A stretch of DNA of 64,000 nucleotides from Peronospora farinosa. Its lineage: Eukaryota > Oomycota > Peronosporomycetes > Peronosporales > Peronosporaceae. The position numbers and the translations under genes are program-made. The first letter of the stretch is position 1. Each line of letters starts with the position of its first letter. The notes below the pieces were generated by a model. It worked only from the letters and a program-made list of their open reading frames with translations, searched no databases and was not told the origin of the DNA. Location: positions 116,528-180,527 of the forward strand of contig CANTFK010000710.1 in the NCBI GenBank assembly GCA_947646735.1. The letters are read 5' to 3'. Positions 1 through 10,308 of the stretch are shown one piece after another.

Positions 1-69
1 ACTATCACAACAACCACAACATCAGATAATTCTCGAAACAAAAGACCAAAAAAAAGTCTTTTACCCCAC

Positions 70-680
70 CAGTTTCAAATCGGCAATAGGGATCGATAGA
101 TCCGTGTCTGTTCCTGGTGTTAAGATCGTCCCCAACGACCGTGACAAATTCATATTGCGACTTGTAGAAGAAGTAGAAGAACAAACTGAGACGGGCGCCG
201 TCGTATCCATTGACGATAATTTCAATGCATTCGAGTGCTCTTCACGAATGATGTAAAGCACACGACGTACGACGTTGCCAATTGTTAATTCATGAGCATG
301 AGCCTTTGTAAGCATGTGTCCTAATTGACGAATCTTTTCCAGAATTTCTCCAGCTGTGGACCATTCGACCGTCTCGAGCTGTAGCAATCGTATACCGCTT
401 GTCAGTTAGGGTGTATAGTATACACATACCCGTATGTATACATACCACTTTACGCAGTACGTTCGTAGTCATTTTGGCAGTTTCATACGACCCCCGTAAT
501 TGTCTAGTGTATACACCACGTGTATACACTTAGCTCTCATTCTCTGTAAAACGACTCCAATCGTCAACCTTTTACATAAGAAACGAATACGAACCTGCGC
601 TTGAGACTCAGCACTAATTCATCAACTAGTTCACGTACTGTAGGCCATTCTTCTAGCCATTCCATCAATTCCTTTGTCAT
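70..680 (-). CDS. EIF2B2: Translation initiation factor eIF2B subunit beta, N-terminal part (runs off the window)
   Basis: Beta subunit of the eIF2B complex, the guanine-nucleotide exchange factor that recharges eIF2 in the cytosol. Three exons can be read on the minus strand: 680-595 (ATG at 680-678), 503-446 and 378-70, with introns 594-504 (91 nt) and 445-379 (67 nt, GTATGT..CTACAG). They join in frame (phases 2 and 0) to give the family's N-terminal helices, including LRGSYETAK, WSTAGEILEKIR and the well conserved TIGNVVRRVLYIIREE. A further donor (GTGGGG) follows at 69, so the rest of the gene, including the Rossmann-like domain, lies beyond position 1. The identity rests on this N-terminal signature. 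The first two exon joins are clear; the third donor is inferred. Confidence 0.85.
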
Positions 681-898
681 GACGTTCGGATAACTTTGTA
701 GCCACTAAAAAAATGCTGCAAATTGTATGCGTATTAAAAATAAAAGTAAAATAACGAGCCCATTTTTTCCATCTGATTCCATTATTATTATATTTGGGTA
801 AATACCTAACTACCTCAACACCCCAAAAAAAACCCTTTTCACCCGGGTTTTTCTCTAAATAAAGTGGGTGATATTCTAGCCACCATCCAGTAGCTATA
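681..898. promoter_or_regulatory. Bidirectional promoter between eIF2B beta and the CPSF30-like gene
   Basis: Only 218 bp separate two divergent start codons (680 on minus, 899 on plus), so both promoters must lie here or overlap. The interval is AT-rich around 720-810 with poly-A and poly-T runs. I see no convincing TATA box or oomycete initiator. Confidence 0.5.
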
Positions 899-3244
899 AT
901 GGTGTTGGGTTTATTACTACGCGATGCCGAGGAACGACGTCTTTCGTTTGATTTTGAACTGTTATTACCGGAAGATGGAGAAGATCATATTGATACTGGA
1001 GAACGTCGAAATGGTGCAATTGTAGGTGTCGGAGGTGCTACTTTTGGTCATTTACCTGTCAAAAAGGATTTTAAACGAGGCACCGTCGTCTGTCGTCATT
1101 GGCTTCGTGCATTGTGCATGAAAGGGGACAATTGTGAGTTTCTGCATCAATACGACATGTCAAAAATGCCGGAATGTCGATGGGGAATGGAATGTCAAGT
1201 CCCGGAATGTCCATTTCGTCATGTACCCGATGAAGAACGGGTGGAATGTGCTTTTTATAAACAAGGATTTTGTTCGCACGGGTCAAGTTGTCGCTATAGA
1301 CATATCAAATTAGCAAGGGAAGAGTGTCCCGAGACGGCGGATTTTACTCTCCAAAGTAAAGTTGCAGATGAAGAAAATGTCAAACGACGAAAAGCTCAAC
1401 CGGTGAATGAATTTTTCAAGATTGCAATCTGTAAACATTGGGAAAAAATGGGCTCGTGTCCATTTGGTGATGAATGTCACTTTGCACATGGAGATACGGA
1501 ACTTCGACCATTTCCTAAAGGTGAGAAAGAAGAAAAAGAAGCTCAAGCTGGAAGACAGGGAGGATATCATCAAGTACCTTTGGGAGGAGCATTGTTTTCA
1601 AGCGGAGAACGACCATCAGGAGGAGCTCTTTTAGGACCACCGTTGCCAGATGATGGCAAAAGGGTTAAATATTTCTTGGTACAGTCGGCGAGTTATTTAA
1701 ACTTGGCACATTCGGTGCATTATAAATGCTGGGCTGTCCCTCCTGATGTGTTGCAACCGATCAAGACGGCGTCAGAAACGTCGGATGAGGTGTTTTTGTT
1801 CTTTACAGTTGGATCGAGCCGACATTATCAGGGTGTCGCGCGTCTAGTGACTGGTGCAACGGCTACTATTGATTTGGCGGCTGGAGAAGATTTGATGGCT
1901 GGCATCGTGCCGTACGAAGCGGATGGGAAGTCTGCGTGGTCTGGTGCGTTTGGTATCGAGTGGCTCCGTATTTGCGAATGCCCGTGGGAGCGGCTTGCTC
2001 AGTTTGAGAACAAACTAGTGGCTGTTCCTGAATGGTACGACATTGATCCAAACTTGCTTGTTGTGATACTATTCTTGTTGATTCTAACAATTTGCATGGT
2101 GTTGATCGATTACAGTCCGAACGGACACGAGCTGGACGTGGAAACAGGACATGCTCTTATGCGCTTGCTCTATAACCAGCCTCAGATTAAACTTCACTAC
2201 CGGTCCGTGGAAGATGAGCCAAAGCTTCCTGGAGGCGCAGAAGAGCTCGCGACTCGCCGACGGGAAGCGGCGGAGAGCTTGCTTGGCGCTCCCGGTGGTG
2301 CGCCTGGATTTGAGAGGACCGCACCGGCGTGGAAAGTCACTCAGCCCGGGTTTGTCTTTACATGCACGTCAGAGACGATCGATGAGTGTTTTGGTCGTCT
2401 GCTGTTCGGTCTGGCGAATGACCACGAGGCGATAGCCCAGCAACATGTGAAACCAGGTACTCCGCTATTTTTGCTAAATTTGTCGGATCAGCACTTTTTG
2501 GGAATCTTCGAGGCCGTATCGCCTGCAATCGTGAATATGATGCCTGGCGCTTTTTGCCACGGTCCAAACATGCCATCACCTTTCCCAGTTCAGACGCGTT
2601 TTGCTGTCATGCTGAACGCACCAGCCTTGCCCACGTCAGATCCACAGATCAAGAAGGTAATTGGAGACAATGGAATGAATGTTGGACCGCTTTCTCTGCA
2701 AGTGACCCAGCAACTGGCAGATGTGTTTGCTGAGCGCAGTGGTGCAGCATTCCCACCAAGCGGACCGCCGATGGGTCCTGGTGGACCTGATCGCTTTCGT
2801 GGAAAGCCAGGACCAAGCGGACCTGGTGGTAGACCTGGCGGCCACGAGGGATCCAAAGACCCTAATGAACCGGCATTTCTAGAGAAACTTGTGGTGGGCA
2901 TTGAAAATGACAGTGATTTTGGAGTCACACGTCGTATCATTGGACCTGTTGGATCGAACATGAAACGTATCAGCGTCGAGGCTGGTGGAAATGCCAAGAT
3001 TCGTGTTCGCGGTCGTGGTTCTGGGTCGAAGGAAGGAGGTCCAGAAGAGGCTGATGAACCGTTAATGATTCTGGTATCTGCAGAGAACGAGCGTAGCTTT
3101 CGCATCGCATGCACACTTACGAGTGAGTTGCTTGCTGTAATCCATCATGAGTTTCAGATGTTCCAGCAGCGCGGTCCATCTCAGCACTTTCGTGGTGGTG
3201 GCGGCAACTTTGGCCGAGGCCCTCCTGGTCGAGGCCACCATTAG
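899..3244 (+). CDS. CPSF30-like mRNA 3'-end processing factor: CCCH fingers + YTH + DCD + KH
   Basis: Likely the CPSF30/YTH1-type subunit of the nuclear cleavage and polyadenylation complex. The ORF reads 781 residues; splicing of an in-frame intron (2035-2115) would leave 754. Domains in order: four CCCH fingers (about residues 64-83, 91-108, 116-135, 178-197) with the CPSF30 pattern; a YTH domain (about 255-440) with the first cage Trp in KCWAV and a second in the SAWSGAFGIEWL block, which binds m6A in this family; a DCD domain (about 482-610) with GFVFTCTSETIDECF, LFGL and LGIFEA; a Gly/Pro-rich linker; and a KH domain (about 660-755) with IIGPVGSNMK. CPSF30-YTH fusions are known from plants and apicomplexans; the added DCD and KH are unusual. 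The start is the first ATG, close to the neighbouring promoter. Confidence 0.88.
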   Translation: MVLGLLLRDAEERRLSFDFELLLPEDGEDHIDTGERRNGAIVGVGGATFGHLPVKKDFKRGTVVCRHWLRALCMKGDNCEFLHQYDMSKMPECRWGMECQVPECPFRHVPDEERVECAFYKQGFCSHGSSCRYRHIKLAREECPETADFTLQSKVADEENVKRRKAQPVNEFFKIAICKHWEKMGSCPFGDECHFAHGDTELRPFPKGEKEEKEAQAGRQGGYHQVPLGGALFSSGERPSGGALLGPPLPDDGKRVKYFLVQSASYLNLAHSVHYKCWAVPPDVLQPIKTASETSDEVFLFFTVGSSRHYQGVARLVTGATATIDLAAGEDLMAGIVPYEADGKSAWSGAFGIEWLRICECPWERLAQFENKLVAVPEWYDIDPNLLVVILFLLILTICMVLIDYSPNGHELDVETGHALMRLLYNQPQIKLHYRSVEDEPKLPGGAEELATRRREAAESLLGAPGGAPGFERTAPAWKVTQPGFVFTCTSETIDECFGRLLFGLANDHEAIAQQHVKPGTPLFLLNLSDQHFLGIFEAVSPAIVNMMPGAFCHGPNMPSPFPVQTRFAVMLNAPALPTSDPQIKKVIGDNGMNVGPLSLQVTQQLADVFAERSGAAFPPSGPPMGPGGPDRFRGKPGPSGPGGRPGGHEGSKDPNEPAFLEKLVVGIENDSDFGVTRRIIGPVGSNMKRISVEAGGNAKIRVRGRGSGSKEGGPEEADEPLMILVSAENERSFRIACTLTSELLAVIHHEFQMFQQRGPSQHFRGGGGNFGRGPPGRGHH
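2035..2115 (+). other. In-frame 81-nt intron inside the YTH domain
   Basis: GTACGACATT donor, TTCTAAC branch-like site 33 nt before the acceptor, and GATTACAG acceptor. The length is 27 codons with no stop, so an ORF caller reads through it. The read-through peptide (DPNLLVVILFLLILTICMVL) is hydrophobic and unlike anything in YTH domains, whereas removal joins the conserved pre-motif segment ending VPE to PNGHELDVETG, as the family expects. Confidence 0.8.
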
Positions 3245-3436
3245 TGATTCAAAGATTGCTTTGACGAATCGTTCTCATGCATGCTACCAAGTGCTTGCTC
3301 CAACAACCAATAATTGACGTAAACCTTCATCAATGTCATTTCATTACTAGAACGTAGCTGCGCTCTGTATCTAATCCCACGTCAAGATCGCTAACACCTT
3401 GGCTCATTACATGCATGCTATCATGACATACCTTTC

Positions 3437-4480
3437 TCACAACACGCGCTTCGATGGCAGCACACTTGAGACGGATTGCGCATATGACATCAACCGCTTG
3501 ACAGACGTAAGGTACTTCCGCTGGGACTCGTTGTTCATGACATGTGCCTGTTTGTTCGAGTTAATCTTCTCCCGACCCGTACGTTCATGGATACCGACCA
3601 TAGTTACACCAATCGGCCACGCTGCATTACCAATCGCCAACTTAATATAAGCATCATTCGCCATTACAAACTCTCCTTGTCGACAAAACTTGACAATATC
3701 GACCAACTTGGGCAAAATATCCGACGGTACTTGACGTTGTTTGCACAACTTGAACAGTGGTCGAATATAATCTTTGCACTGCTTCATCGTCTGGACAGCA
3801 ATTTTTCCTTGAGCGGTACGTTTCACATGATCAGGTCGACACGTCAAGTCTTTTTCCCATTTGTGCAGCATTCCTTTAAAAAAGCGGTACACCATTTTAT
3901 CAGCATCACTCTCTTCTTCTGCTTCTTCTTCTTCTTCTTCTATAGTTTTCCTATCATTCTTTTTCTTGTGATTGTCACTCGACGTTTCAAATTCTTCTGC
4001 ATCTTCTGCTGCATCAGCTGCTTCTTCTTTTTGATCGTATGTACCCATTCCACCAACAAAACGATTGCGAATATCGTGACCAGCTCCAAGCTCATCGTCA
4101 TGTCTCGTCGCAGCGTCCATTTCAAGTCGACGAAGCCGCATCATCCGATCCTCTAAGTTTTCATTAAAAAGTGTAATGGGTTCACCCAATTCTCGTAATC
4201 GTCGACGCATATCAGGCCAGGATAAGACTTTTTCCGTATTTGGGTCATTATTTCTCTTGGTTTTTGTATAGTCTAAATTTGTACCCATTTTTGTCGGCGT
4301 CTCCAGCTCGATTTTACGTTTTTTTAGCGTCATTTCTTGCTGTTTTTGCGCCGTTTCTTGGTCCAAAAGTGACTCAATTTCCGCCCGACGAAGATACTTT
4401 TCTTTTGTATGCTGTTTCTTTTCCTGGACACTAAGAATCTCTCGTTTCTTTGCGGCCATTACTTGCATTAATGCTTCCAT
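3437..4480 (-). CDS. PRP18: Pre-mRNA-splicing factor PRP18
   Basis: Second-step splicing factor that stabilises the U5 snRNP loop and Slu7 during exon ligation, in the nucleus. The 347-residue protein has a basic N-terminus (MEALMQVMAAKKREIL), a PRP4-like/PSF motif (MRRRLRELGEPITLFNE), a long acidic stretch (EEEEEEAEEES) and the C-terminal Prp18 helical domain with LTCRPDHVKRTAQGK, YIRPLF and the hallmark loop AIGNAAWPIGVTMVGIHERT. ATG 4480 was chosen because it aligns with the N-terminus of other PRP18 proteins; an in-frame ATG at 4546 would add 22 residues of poor quality. It is convergent with the CPSF30-like gene, with 192 bp between the stops. Length fits the family and no introns are needed. 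Confidence 0.93.
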   Translation of the reverse strand: MEALMQVMAAKKREILSVQEKKQHTKEKYLRRAEIESLLDQETAQKQQEMTLKKRKIELETPTKMGTNLDYTKTKRNNDPNTEKVLSWPDMRRRLRELGEPITLFNENLEDRMMRLRRLEMDAATRHDDELGAGHDIRNRFVGGMGTYDQKEEAADAAEDAEEFETSSDNHKKKNDRKTIEEEEEEAEEESDADKMVYRFFKGMLHKWEKDLTCRPDHVKRTAQGKIAVQTMKQCKDYIRPLFKLCKQRQVPSDILPKLVDIVKFCRQGEFVMANDAYIKLAIGNAAWPIGVTMVGIHERTGREKINSNKQAHVMNNESQRKYLTSVKRLMSYAQSVSSVLPSKRVL

Positions 4481-4552
4481 GTTATTTTTTGTCTTGTGAA
4501 ATTGGGTAAGAATATTTTTAGTCCGATACAAAATAGAATTGAACATGCACAA

Positions 4553-5804
4553 GATTGTAAAAACACAAAAAAGGGTGTGATTTGTTAGTAACCTTTTTTT
4601 TTTAAGCGTCCTAATTTGAATGTAAAATCAATCAAAAATAATTATGTATTCGCGTACTATAACAAAAAGTTAATTGCACAAACAATAATATAATTCAAAA
4701 ATAAAAACCATCTAAATTAATTATACCAAAATTAGTGCCGACCTTTGACAAATAGATACTGGAAGAACATCAAGAATGAGTCCATTTTATTGCAAGCACG
4801 AGGAAAGGTTTTTATCGATTGCAATCACCAAAAAGACAACTTTGCCATGTTGCTAAATTGATTGAGATCTCGTCGATTCATGAGAAGCCGTTGGAACACA
4901 ATTGAGAAAAAGTCTGTGAAAGAAGGAAGTGTCAAGAGGAAGCGCTTTGGTGTCATTATAAAAAAGCAAGAGAGAGAAAATGAAAGTCTGACCAGAATAT
5001 GAGCGATTTAAATTCCGCCATTGCTGAAAAGAATTCAACGTCCGTCTTCCGGCTGTGCGAAGATTTCTACATTAACACAAAAAAAGAGCGGCAGCTTTAC
5101 CGTGGAGAAATGGATATGGCAGTATTGCTGGGCAGCTATATCATGGATGCTCGATTCTTTTGCGCATGTTTTGCCTTTCAAATAAATGGTGGCATTAACG
5201 TCACATGATGAGGCTCACTACAGATACCGCTACCGTCTCGCTATTGTATATATCGCTTTGCCGTTGTACTTGATCGATCAACAAACGACAGTATTCACTA
5301 TCAATTGACTTGTAGTGTCAAATCACCTCCCGAGGAACACTGCCATGATTTAATTGACATGTACGTTGGTACCCTTCATCCGAATTGGGTATGGGAATGT
5401 CCGGTGAATGTCCGGTACGCTGCTCCAGAAATTGAACATACCTGCTTGGCTAGTTGTACTCACAAGCTCGTCTACTCATATAAGTCTTGCCTCTTGTAGC
5501 TCTGTCAGGATTGCAAAACGTAAAGCCTTCGTATTGTAACCTGCAAGGTTATAGTCGACAACACGTTTATGAGCAAGCAAAGCAACATCCTTTATCGGTT
5601 GTAGACCTTGACATCTGCAAGCATTCAACCACTACCTGCTGCAACCTTTTGCACCAGGCTGCATGCAGCTTCACGACTTTCGTTTGGGTCTCGAAGCTTT
5701 GGCTCCAAAAATCCGTCTTTACTGTCGTGTGTGCGTCACGAGTTCATTATTCTTTACATCTGTTCATAGCATAATTCCATGTGTCTTGTAGATACCTGAT
5801 AACA
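4553..5804. other. Intergenic region with only weak, short ORFs
   Basis: About 1.2 kb between the PRP18 start and the PX-protein stop. The first 200 bp are very AT-rich. A plus ORF at 4999-5208 starts with a good ATG (MSDLNSAIAEKNSTSVFRL), but its downstream part has no recognisable family and I could not join it to further exons. Other ORFs here have gene-shadow composition. No repeat or RNA gene was recognised. Confidence 0.4.
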
Positions 5805-7634
5805 TCATGGTGAGACGCGTTTGGCAAGTTGACGATGCAAACGTATCCACCGAGCGTTCCATAGCTGTTTGCGCAAGTCTTTTTCGGGCAAAACGTGCAG
5901 CAAGAAATCCACGAGATAACTGGCACCCTCAAATCCAAAGGTCACTTCCAGATACTGCATAAAGAAGCGAGCTGTGGTGTGACCCTTGCCGAACTGTCGA
6001 GCCTGCCGATGAAAGAGGTAAAACAGATTCGGGTTGTGCTGACAATCGTCCCATACAGCATCCAGAATGGCGGAGTTGAGCGAGTCTGCCACGTGAAAGT
6101 CGAAAGCTAGTGCGAATGCGTCCGCTTCACTTGAAACAATTCGTTCAATCTCTGCCATAAAGCACCGTTCCATCTCGTCCAAGCCCGTCCACATCCGTCT
6201 TCGCTGTTGCTCTGTCAATATTGTCTCCTCGCTTCCCAAGACCGGTGACATACTTTCCGAAACAACACGTCTCCGTTCGGCCAGCAAGTATAAACCATTG
6301 ACACATACGAACGTGGGCAGGATGTATCCACACGTCATGGTAATTCGACCACCTTCGCGAATCGACCGCAGACCAGCAAGTGGCAAAATCTGTTGCTCCG
6401 AGCCCTCATGATCGTTTGTAACCAGTTGGATACACAAATTCAGCATCGTAGCGAGCAACACGAGTTCTACCGCACCCACACGCATTTGTCGTCGAGACTT
6501 GAACTCATGCAATCTCTTTTTCAGATCTACTGCAGCTGTACAAAAATATCGTTCCAGTGTGTGTACGTGAAGCAGTCCATAATTTGCCAGCGTCTGACGC
6601 AGAAGATCTACACCATTAGATAATTGCAAATGGTCATTCGACAGTGCGTCCGATGGTTCTTGCGTCGAGATTCCGATCTCATTCGATGTCTTTGTGGGGA
6701 ATCCAGTCAATGCATCATATAATCGTTTGTCCAAGTCGTTGAACTGCTGCAGTTTGTAAAGCACACAATACAGTGCTGTAAGAGCACCTCCTGGAGGTGC
6801 GTACGTTTGTTTGAGATCACGAAGTCGTAACATTTGCATCATTTTGTGGTGTGTTAAGTGGAAGGGCGAAACACGACAGGCACATTCATATCTGGTGCAT
6901 ATGATCAAGTTTCTTGCCTTGTCATCCATGAGATTAGCCTGGACTTCATCCAGTCTAGCATCATCACTCCGTCCTTCTAGCCTTCTAGCCGGTCTCCGTT
7001 GTTCAATCAACTGCTCTTCACTGTCTAATTCGTCAGTTTCTTCGTCGAACTCGACACCTTCCAAAGCACTGTACTCACTGCTGTCCACCGTCTCATCTAT
7101 CCTGGCCTGTACATCCACGTCTCGATCTCGATAGTCCAAATAAAGCACACAGTTTTCAACCTGATTAGGCAGCACAGTCACCTTTGCCGTACTGAGACCT
7201 GCGTCAAAGTTGCAGAAACAGCGCAACATGAGCGGTGCTCTCGGGTCTAAAAACCTCGTGAGTCTCATGTGTGAATTGCTAAGCACTCGATCCAAATACT
7301 CGTTCAGCTCGGCGCAACGTTTGGCCAGGAACGTAGCGTTACGATGGCGTCGGAGCCACGTGCGACGTCGGTGTGGTACTGGCGGTGCCAATAGCTTCAT
7401 GTCTTGTGAAAAAGCGTGTCTCAATTGCACATCCAGGGCCTGAAACTCGTGGAAATTTCGAAAGACTCGCCATGAAGCTTGCAATTGAGTACCGCCATGT
7501 CGAACGCTGCGGAATACGACGCGTGTGGACAATAAGAACTCGGGTTCTGTCATGACCGAGCGGTCGAATTGAGATCCGTCGATACGCACACGCACCTGCA
7601 GAATTGCAGTCACATCACTGATTGCAAGAGGCAT
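5805..7634 (-). CDS. PX-domain protein of unknown function
   Basis: Intronless 609-residue ORF. Residues about 8-130 look like a phox-homology (PX) domain: beta strands (ILQVRVRIDGS, TRVVFRSV), WRVFRNFHEFQALDVQLRHAF, a Pro-rich PPVPHRRRTW loop, then the helix RCAELNEYLDRVLSNSHMRLTRFLD. PX domains bind phosphoinositides, usually PI3P on endosomes, so endosomal membrane association is inferred. An acidic linker (about 190-215) is followed by about 400 residues, largely helical, that I do not recognise. The C-terminus (residues ~540-609) has YLEVTFGFEGASYLVDFLLH. ATG 7634 was chosen; two codons further upstream only a GTG is open. Confidence 0.75.
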   Translation of the reverse strand: MPLAISDVTAILQVRVRIDGSQFDRSVMTEPEFLLSTRVVFRSVRHGGTQLQASWRVFRNFHEFQALDVQLRHAFSQDMKLLAPPVPHRRRTWLRRHRNATFLAKRCAELNEYLDRVLSNSHMRLTRFLDPRAPLMLRCFCNFDAGLSTAKVTVLPNQVENCVLYLDYRDRDVDVQARIDETVDSSEYSALEGVEFDEETDELDSEEQLIEQRRPARRLEGRSDDARLDEVQANLMDDKARNLIICTRYECACRVSPFHLTHHKMMQMLRLRDLKQTYAPPGGALTALYCVLYKLQQFNDLDKRLYDALTGFPTKTSNEIGISTQEPSDALSNDHLQLSNGVDLLRQTLANYGLLHVHTLERYFCTAAVDLKKRLHEFKSRRQMRVGAVELVLLATMLNLCIQLVTNDHEGSEQQILPLAGLRSIREGGRITMTCGYILPTFVCVNGLYLLAERRRVVSESMSPVLGSEETILTEQQRRRMWTGLDEMERCFMAEIERIVSSEADAFALAFDFHVADSLNSAILDAVWDDCQHNPNLFYLFHRQARQFGKGHTTARFFMQYLEVTFGFEGASYLVDFLLHVLPEKDLRKQLWNARWIRLHRQLAKRVSP

Positions 7635-8609
7635 TGACACTTTCCTATTTGTTTTATAATACTACTTTACGACAAAGTTACTATTATTTCTACCGACTTA
7701 ATGAGACAAGTAGGTCCGACCGACGCAGGAAATTCGCGACTGAAGCTGAAGACGGGACACCGACCGAGTCAGGAGAACAGATGGCTACCTCTTTATCAGA
7801 TGGAGAGCCTGCAAAAAGGATATATAGAATCAGATACAAGAGAGAAGATCAAGAAGGGATGGAAAGCGGTAGATGTAGATGTAGATCTACATATTCCAGA
7901 CAACTTGATTATAGAGAGAGATTCAATATGAAAGAGGAAACGGCTTTTCACAGTCGTTTTCAAATCTGGTCTACACTCCTATTATCCAGCCAAAGGTAAA
8001 CTGGCGACAGGCTTATAATACTAAGTCAAGTAGGCACAGTCAATTCCTGATCAAACATACATTGTCGCTGAGCTTCATATTACTTTCCTCTGGAGTCCAT
8101 TTCAGTGGCAAAAAAGTCGAATCTGTCGTTGTCGAATCGCTCTGATGGACACATCCGCGCACATCTACGTCGCACTCATGTCCGTATCTTAATAACGGAC
8201 AGCAATCAATTGTTTATTTTTTGCCTGGGACACCATGCCAGCCGACTTGACGCCTCATAACCTCATGATTACTTACAAACAGATTGATTTATTATTACAG
8301 GTGTAGGTACTATACCGGTTCAATGCAAATGCTGAATTCTGATCACCTAGTAATTAACGAAGCGATGTAATTAATACAATACAGTGTTGACACTAACATC
8401 TATTTCGTCCTGGCGTATAATTAATTAAAAAAAGCTCAGCAAAGACCTGTCTCCATTGAGCAGGTATACTTTATCTTTGCTTTTTTTTGTCTCTGTTTTT
8501 CGAGGGATAGGGCGTCAGCACTGTCACTCGTACCACTCTCTCTATCTTACCCAAAAATAGCAGTGAAAAAATGGGTATCGTGCAATTTTGGTCCAATTTC
8601 TAATAGCAA
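7635..8609. promoter_or_regulatory. Divergent intergenic region between PX gene and GINS2
   Basis: About 975 bp between two divergent start codons (7634 minus, 8610 plus). It includes AT-rich tracts (8280-8450) and a poly-T stretch at about 8480. Open frames at 7622-7999 lack codon structure and homology. Both promoters must be here; no motif could be pinned down. Confidence 0.4.
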
Positions 8610-9803
8610 ATGGCGAGTCTATCAGCGAGTGAGACCGAGTTCCTCGTACGTCCGAGGTGTAGGTCTGTCCAGTCTTAGTTGAGTATGCCATCTTACAACA
8701 TGTACATGTATAGGCAGAGCAGGAGCTTATCGTTATTATGCCGCACTTTCATCTTCGTGAAAACAACGGTCTGCTGAACTTCATTAGCGTGAGTCATCAG
8801 TTTCTTGCATTTAAATAGAGCACTTTTGACATGTATTGAGTAGGGCGACTTTGGACCTTTTCAACCTGGTATTACCACACACGTACCACTGTGGCTTGCC
8901 ATTATGCTCAAACAGCTCCACAAGTGTCGAATTTTGGCACCGTCATGGCTTTCAGTTGGTACTATTTCATGTATCGGAGCTCTTTAAAACAAAATGGGTC
9001 TATATGAAACATGTACCCAATTTTGACGAAATGGATCCATGTTGCAGACTATTTGACGTCGCGACTGGAGCGCGAGAAGTCGAGCGAAGTGTTTGAGGAA
9101 TTGCCTTTTCACTACTTGGAGATAGCGTCGTTGCTGCTGAAAAAGTTGGTTCCATTTGGGTCATTATTGAACATTTTTGGCGTATTTGATGGGGTTTTTT
9201 ACGTGATGATGTTTTGCAGTGCACCGGAGGATCTGGATCAAAGTGAACACATTCGTTCTTTATTGGAAGACCTACAGAACGTACGGCAGGATAAAATTCG
9301 AAACGGTCTGTCCAAGATTGCAGGTGATGTTCAAAGCGGTGAAACAGCTTTTGTCATTCAAATGAACAACATTTCCGCTCTAGAAATTAACTCTGTCCGT
9401 GAGTTTATGCTTGGGGTACGTTCTACATGACGTTGGTTTTACCTTGGACTGCGATAACATGTAACCTTTGTGCTCTGAAGTCTTTGGATCAGTTCTACCG
9501 TCTTTCACAACTCACGTCAGGAGCTGGTGCGTGCTTTCGTAGCAATGATCTGCTTGATTGGCTCAGCACAATGTCAATTTTCTAATGGTATTTATTGTTT
9601 ATATGCGTACGATCACAGGTGAGGGGAATGTTCAGTCTCAGTCCCAGTCACAATCCCAGAGTTACTCAGAGCCTTCGTCAGGTAAACTGGATTGCTCGTC
9701 AACAGTTTTTATACTGATGCAGGGTATTCTTATAAGTTTATGTAATCTGTTTTGAGCAGCGGAAGTCCCTGCAGTACGTCGACTTCGACGGCATCGAGAG
9801 TAA
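8610..9803 (+). CDS. PSF2: DNA replication complex GINS subunit PSF2, multi-exon
   Basis: PSF2 is one of four GINS subunits that activate the MCM helicase with CDC45 at replication forks. No single long ORF exists; the gene is split by short introns. Exons: 8610-8645 ([12 protein letters not shown]), 8714-8788 ([12 protein letters not shown]..), 8844-8958 ([20 protein letters not shown]..), 9048-9144 ([14 protein letters not shown]), 9220-9415 ([32 protein letters not shown]) and from 9481 ([16 protein letters not shown]). Introns are 68, 55, 89, 75 and 65 nt; all joins keep frame and match the family order. The C-terminus is uncertain. Reading on from 9481 stops at 9585 (207 residues). Two further plausible introns (9527-9618 with GTGCGT and a CTAAT site; 9682-9759) give a Gln/Ser-rich tail ending at 9803 (223 residues). 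The core identification is firm. Confidence 0.85.
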
Positions 9804-10308
9804 GCGAGTGCTTCAAGTGCATATTCAAGAATACCCTACGCTTTGTTCGCGCTCGTGTGTGTGCTAGCTGATTAATTGCGAGTCCTTAACACACGAAGAG
9901 CTGCAATTATATCTTGCCGCTGTGGCATTGTTGAAGTATTACTTACCTCTCTATGTGTTGCTCGCAAGCACTAGTATAGTGACGTGACTACTTTTCGATC
10001 TGTCAACGTTAAAATTATGATCCTCAGTCTACGTTCGCATACGTGCAAAGCTAAATTGTAACAATAAGCTAAAATTTATCATTGCATACCACGTAACAAA
10101 GCGACCAGCTGTCCACACAGTATAAATAATTGTTGAAAATTTGACTGCTTATTATTAATCTTGCAAGGTTTTTTCTAACGATGTCCATATTTTGCAAGAT
10201 TCGTACCTACCAAAGCAAACTTTGTACGATCGTAGCTACAACCCCTATTTTCGTACATTTTTGCTCTATTTTTTCACTGGTTCCGAACACCTTTGCTACT
10301 GTACGATA
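9804..10308. other. Intergenic, no feature recognised
   Basis: About 500 bp between PSF2 and the RRM/CCCH gene, both on the plus strand. AT-rich, with no homology or repeat seen. It should contain the PSF2 3' UTR and the next promoter; a GCTCTATTTTTTCA stretch near 10264 loosely resembles the oomycete initiator but is not decisive. Confidence 0.35.

Noticed and set aside
2590..3114. 174-codon minus ORF opposite the CPSF30-like gene
   Set aside because: Pure antisense shadow of the DCD-KH region.
4999..5208. 69-codon ORF with faint similarity to a PCI-type subunit (COP9 subunit 8)
   Set aside because: The resemblance covers a few residues only and I could not find downstream exons.
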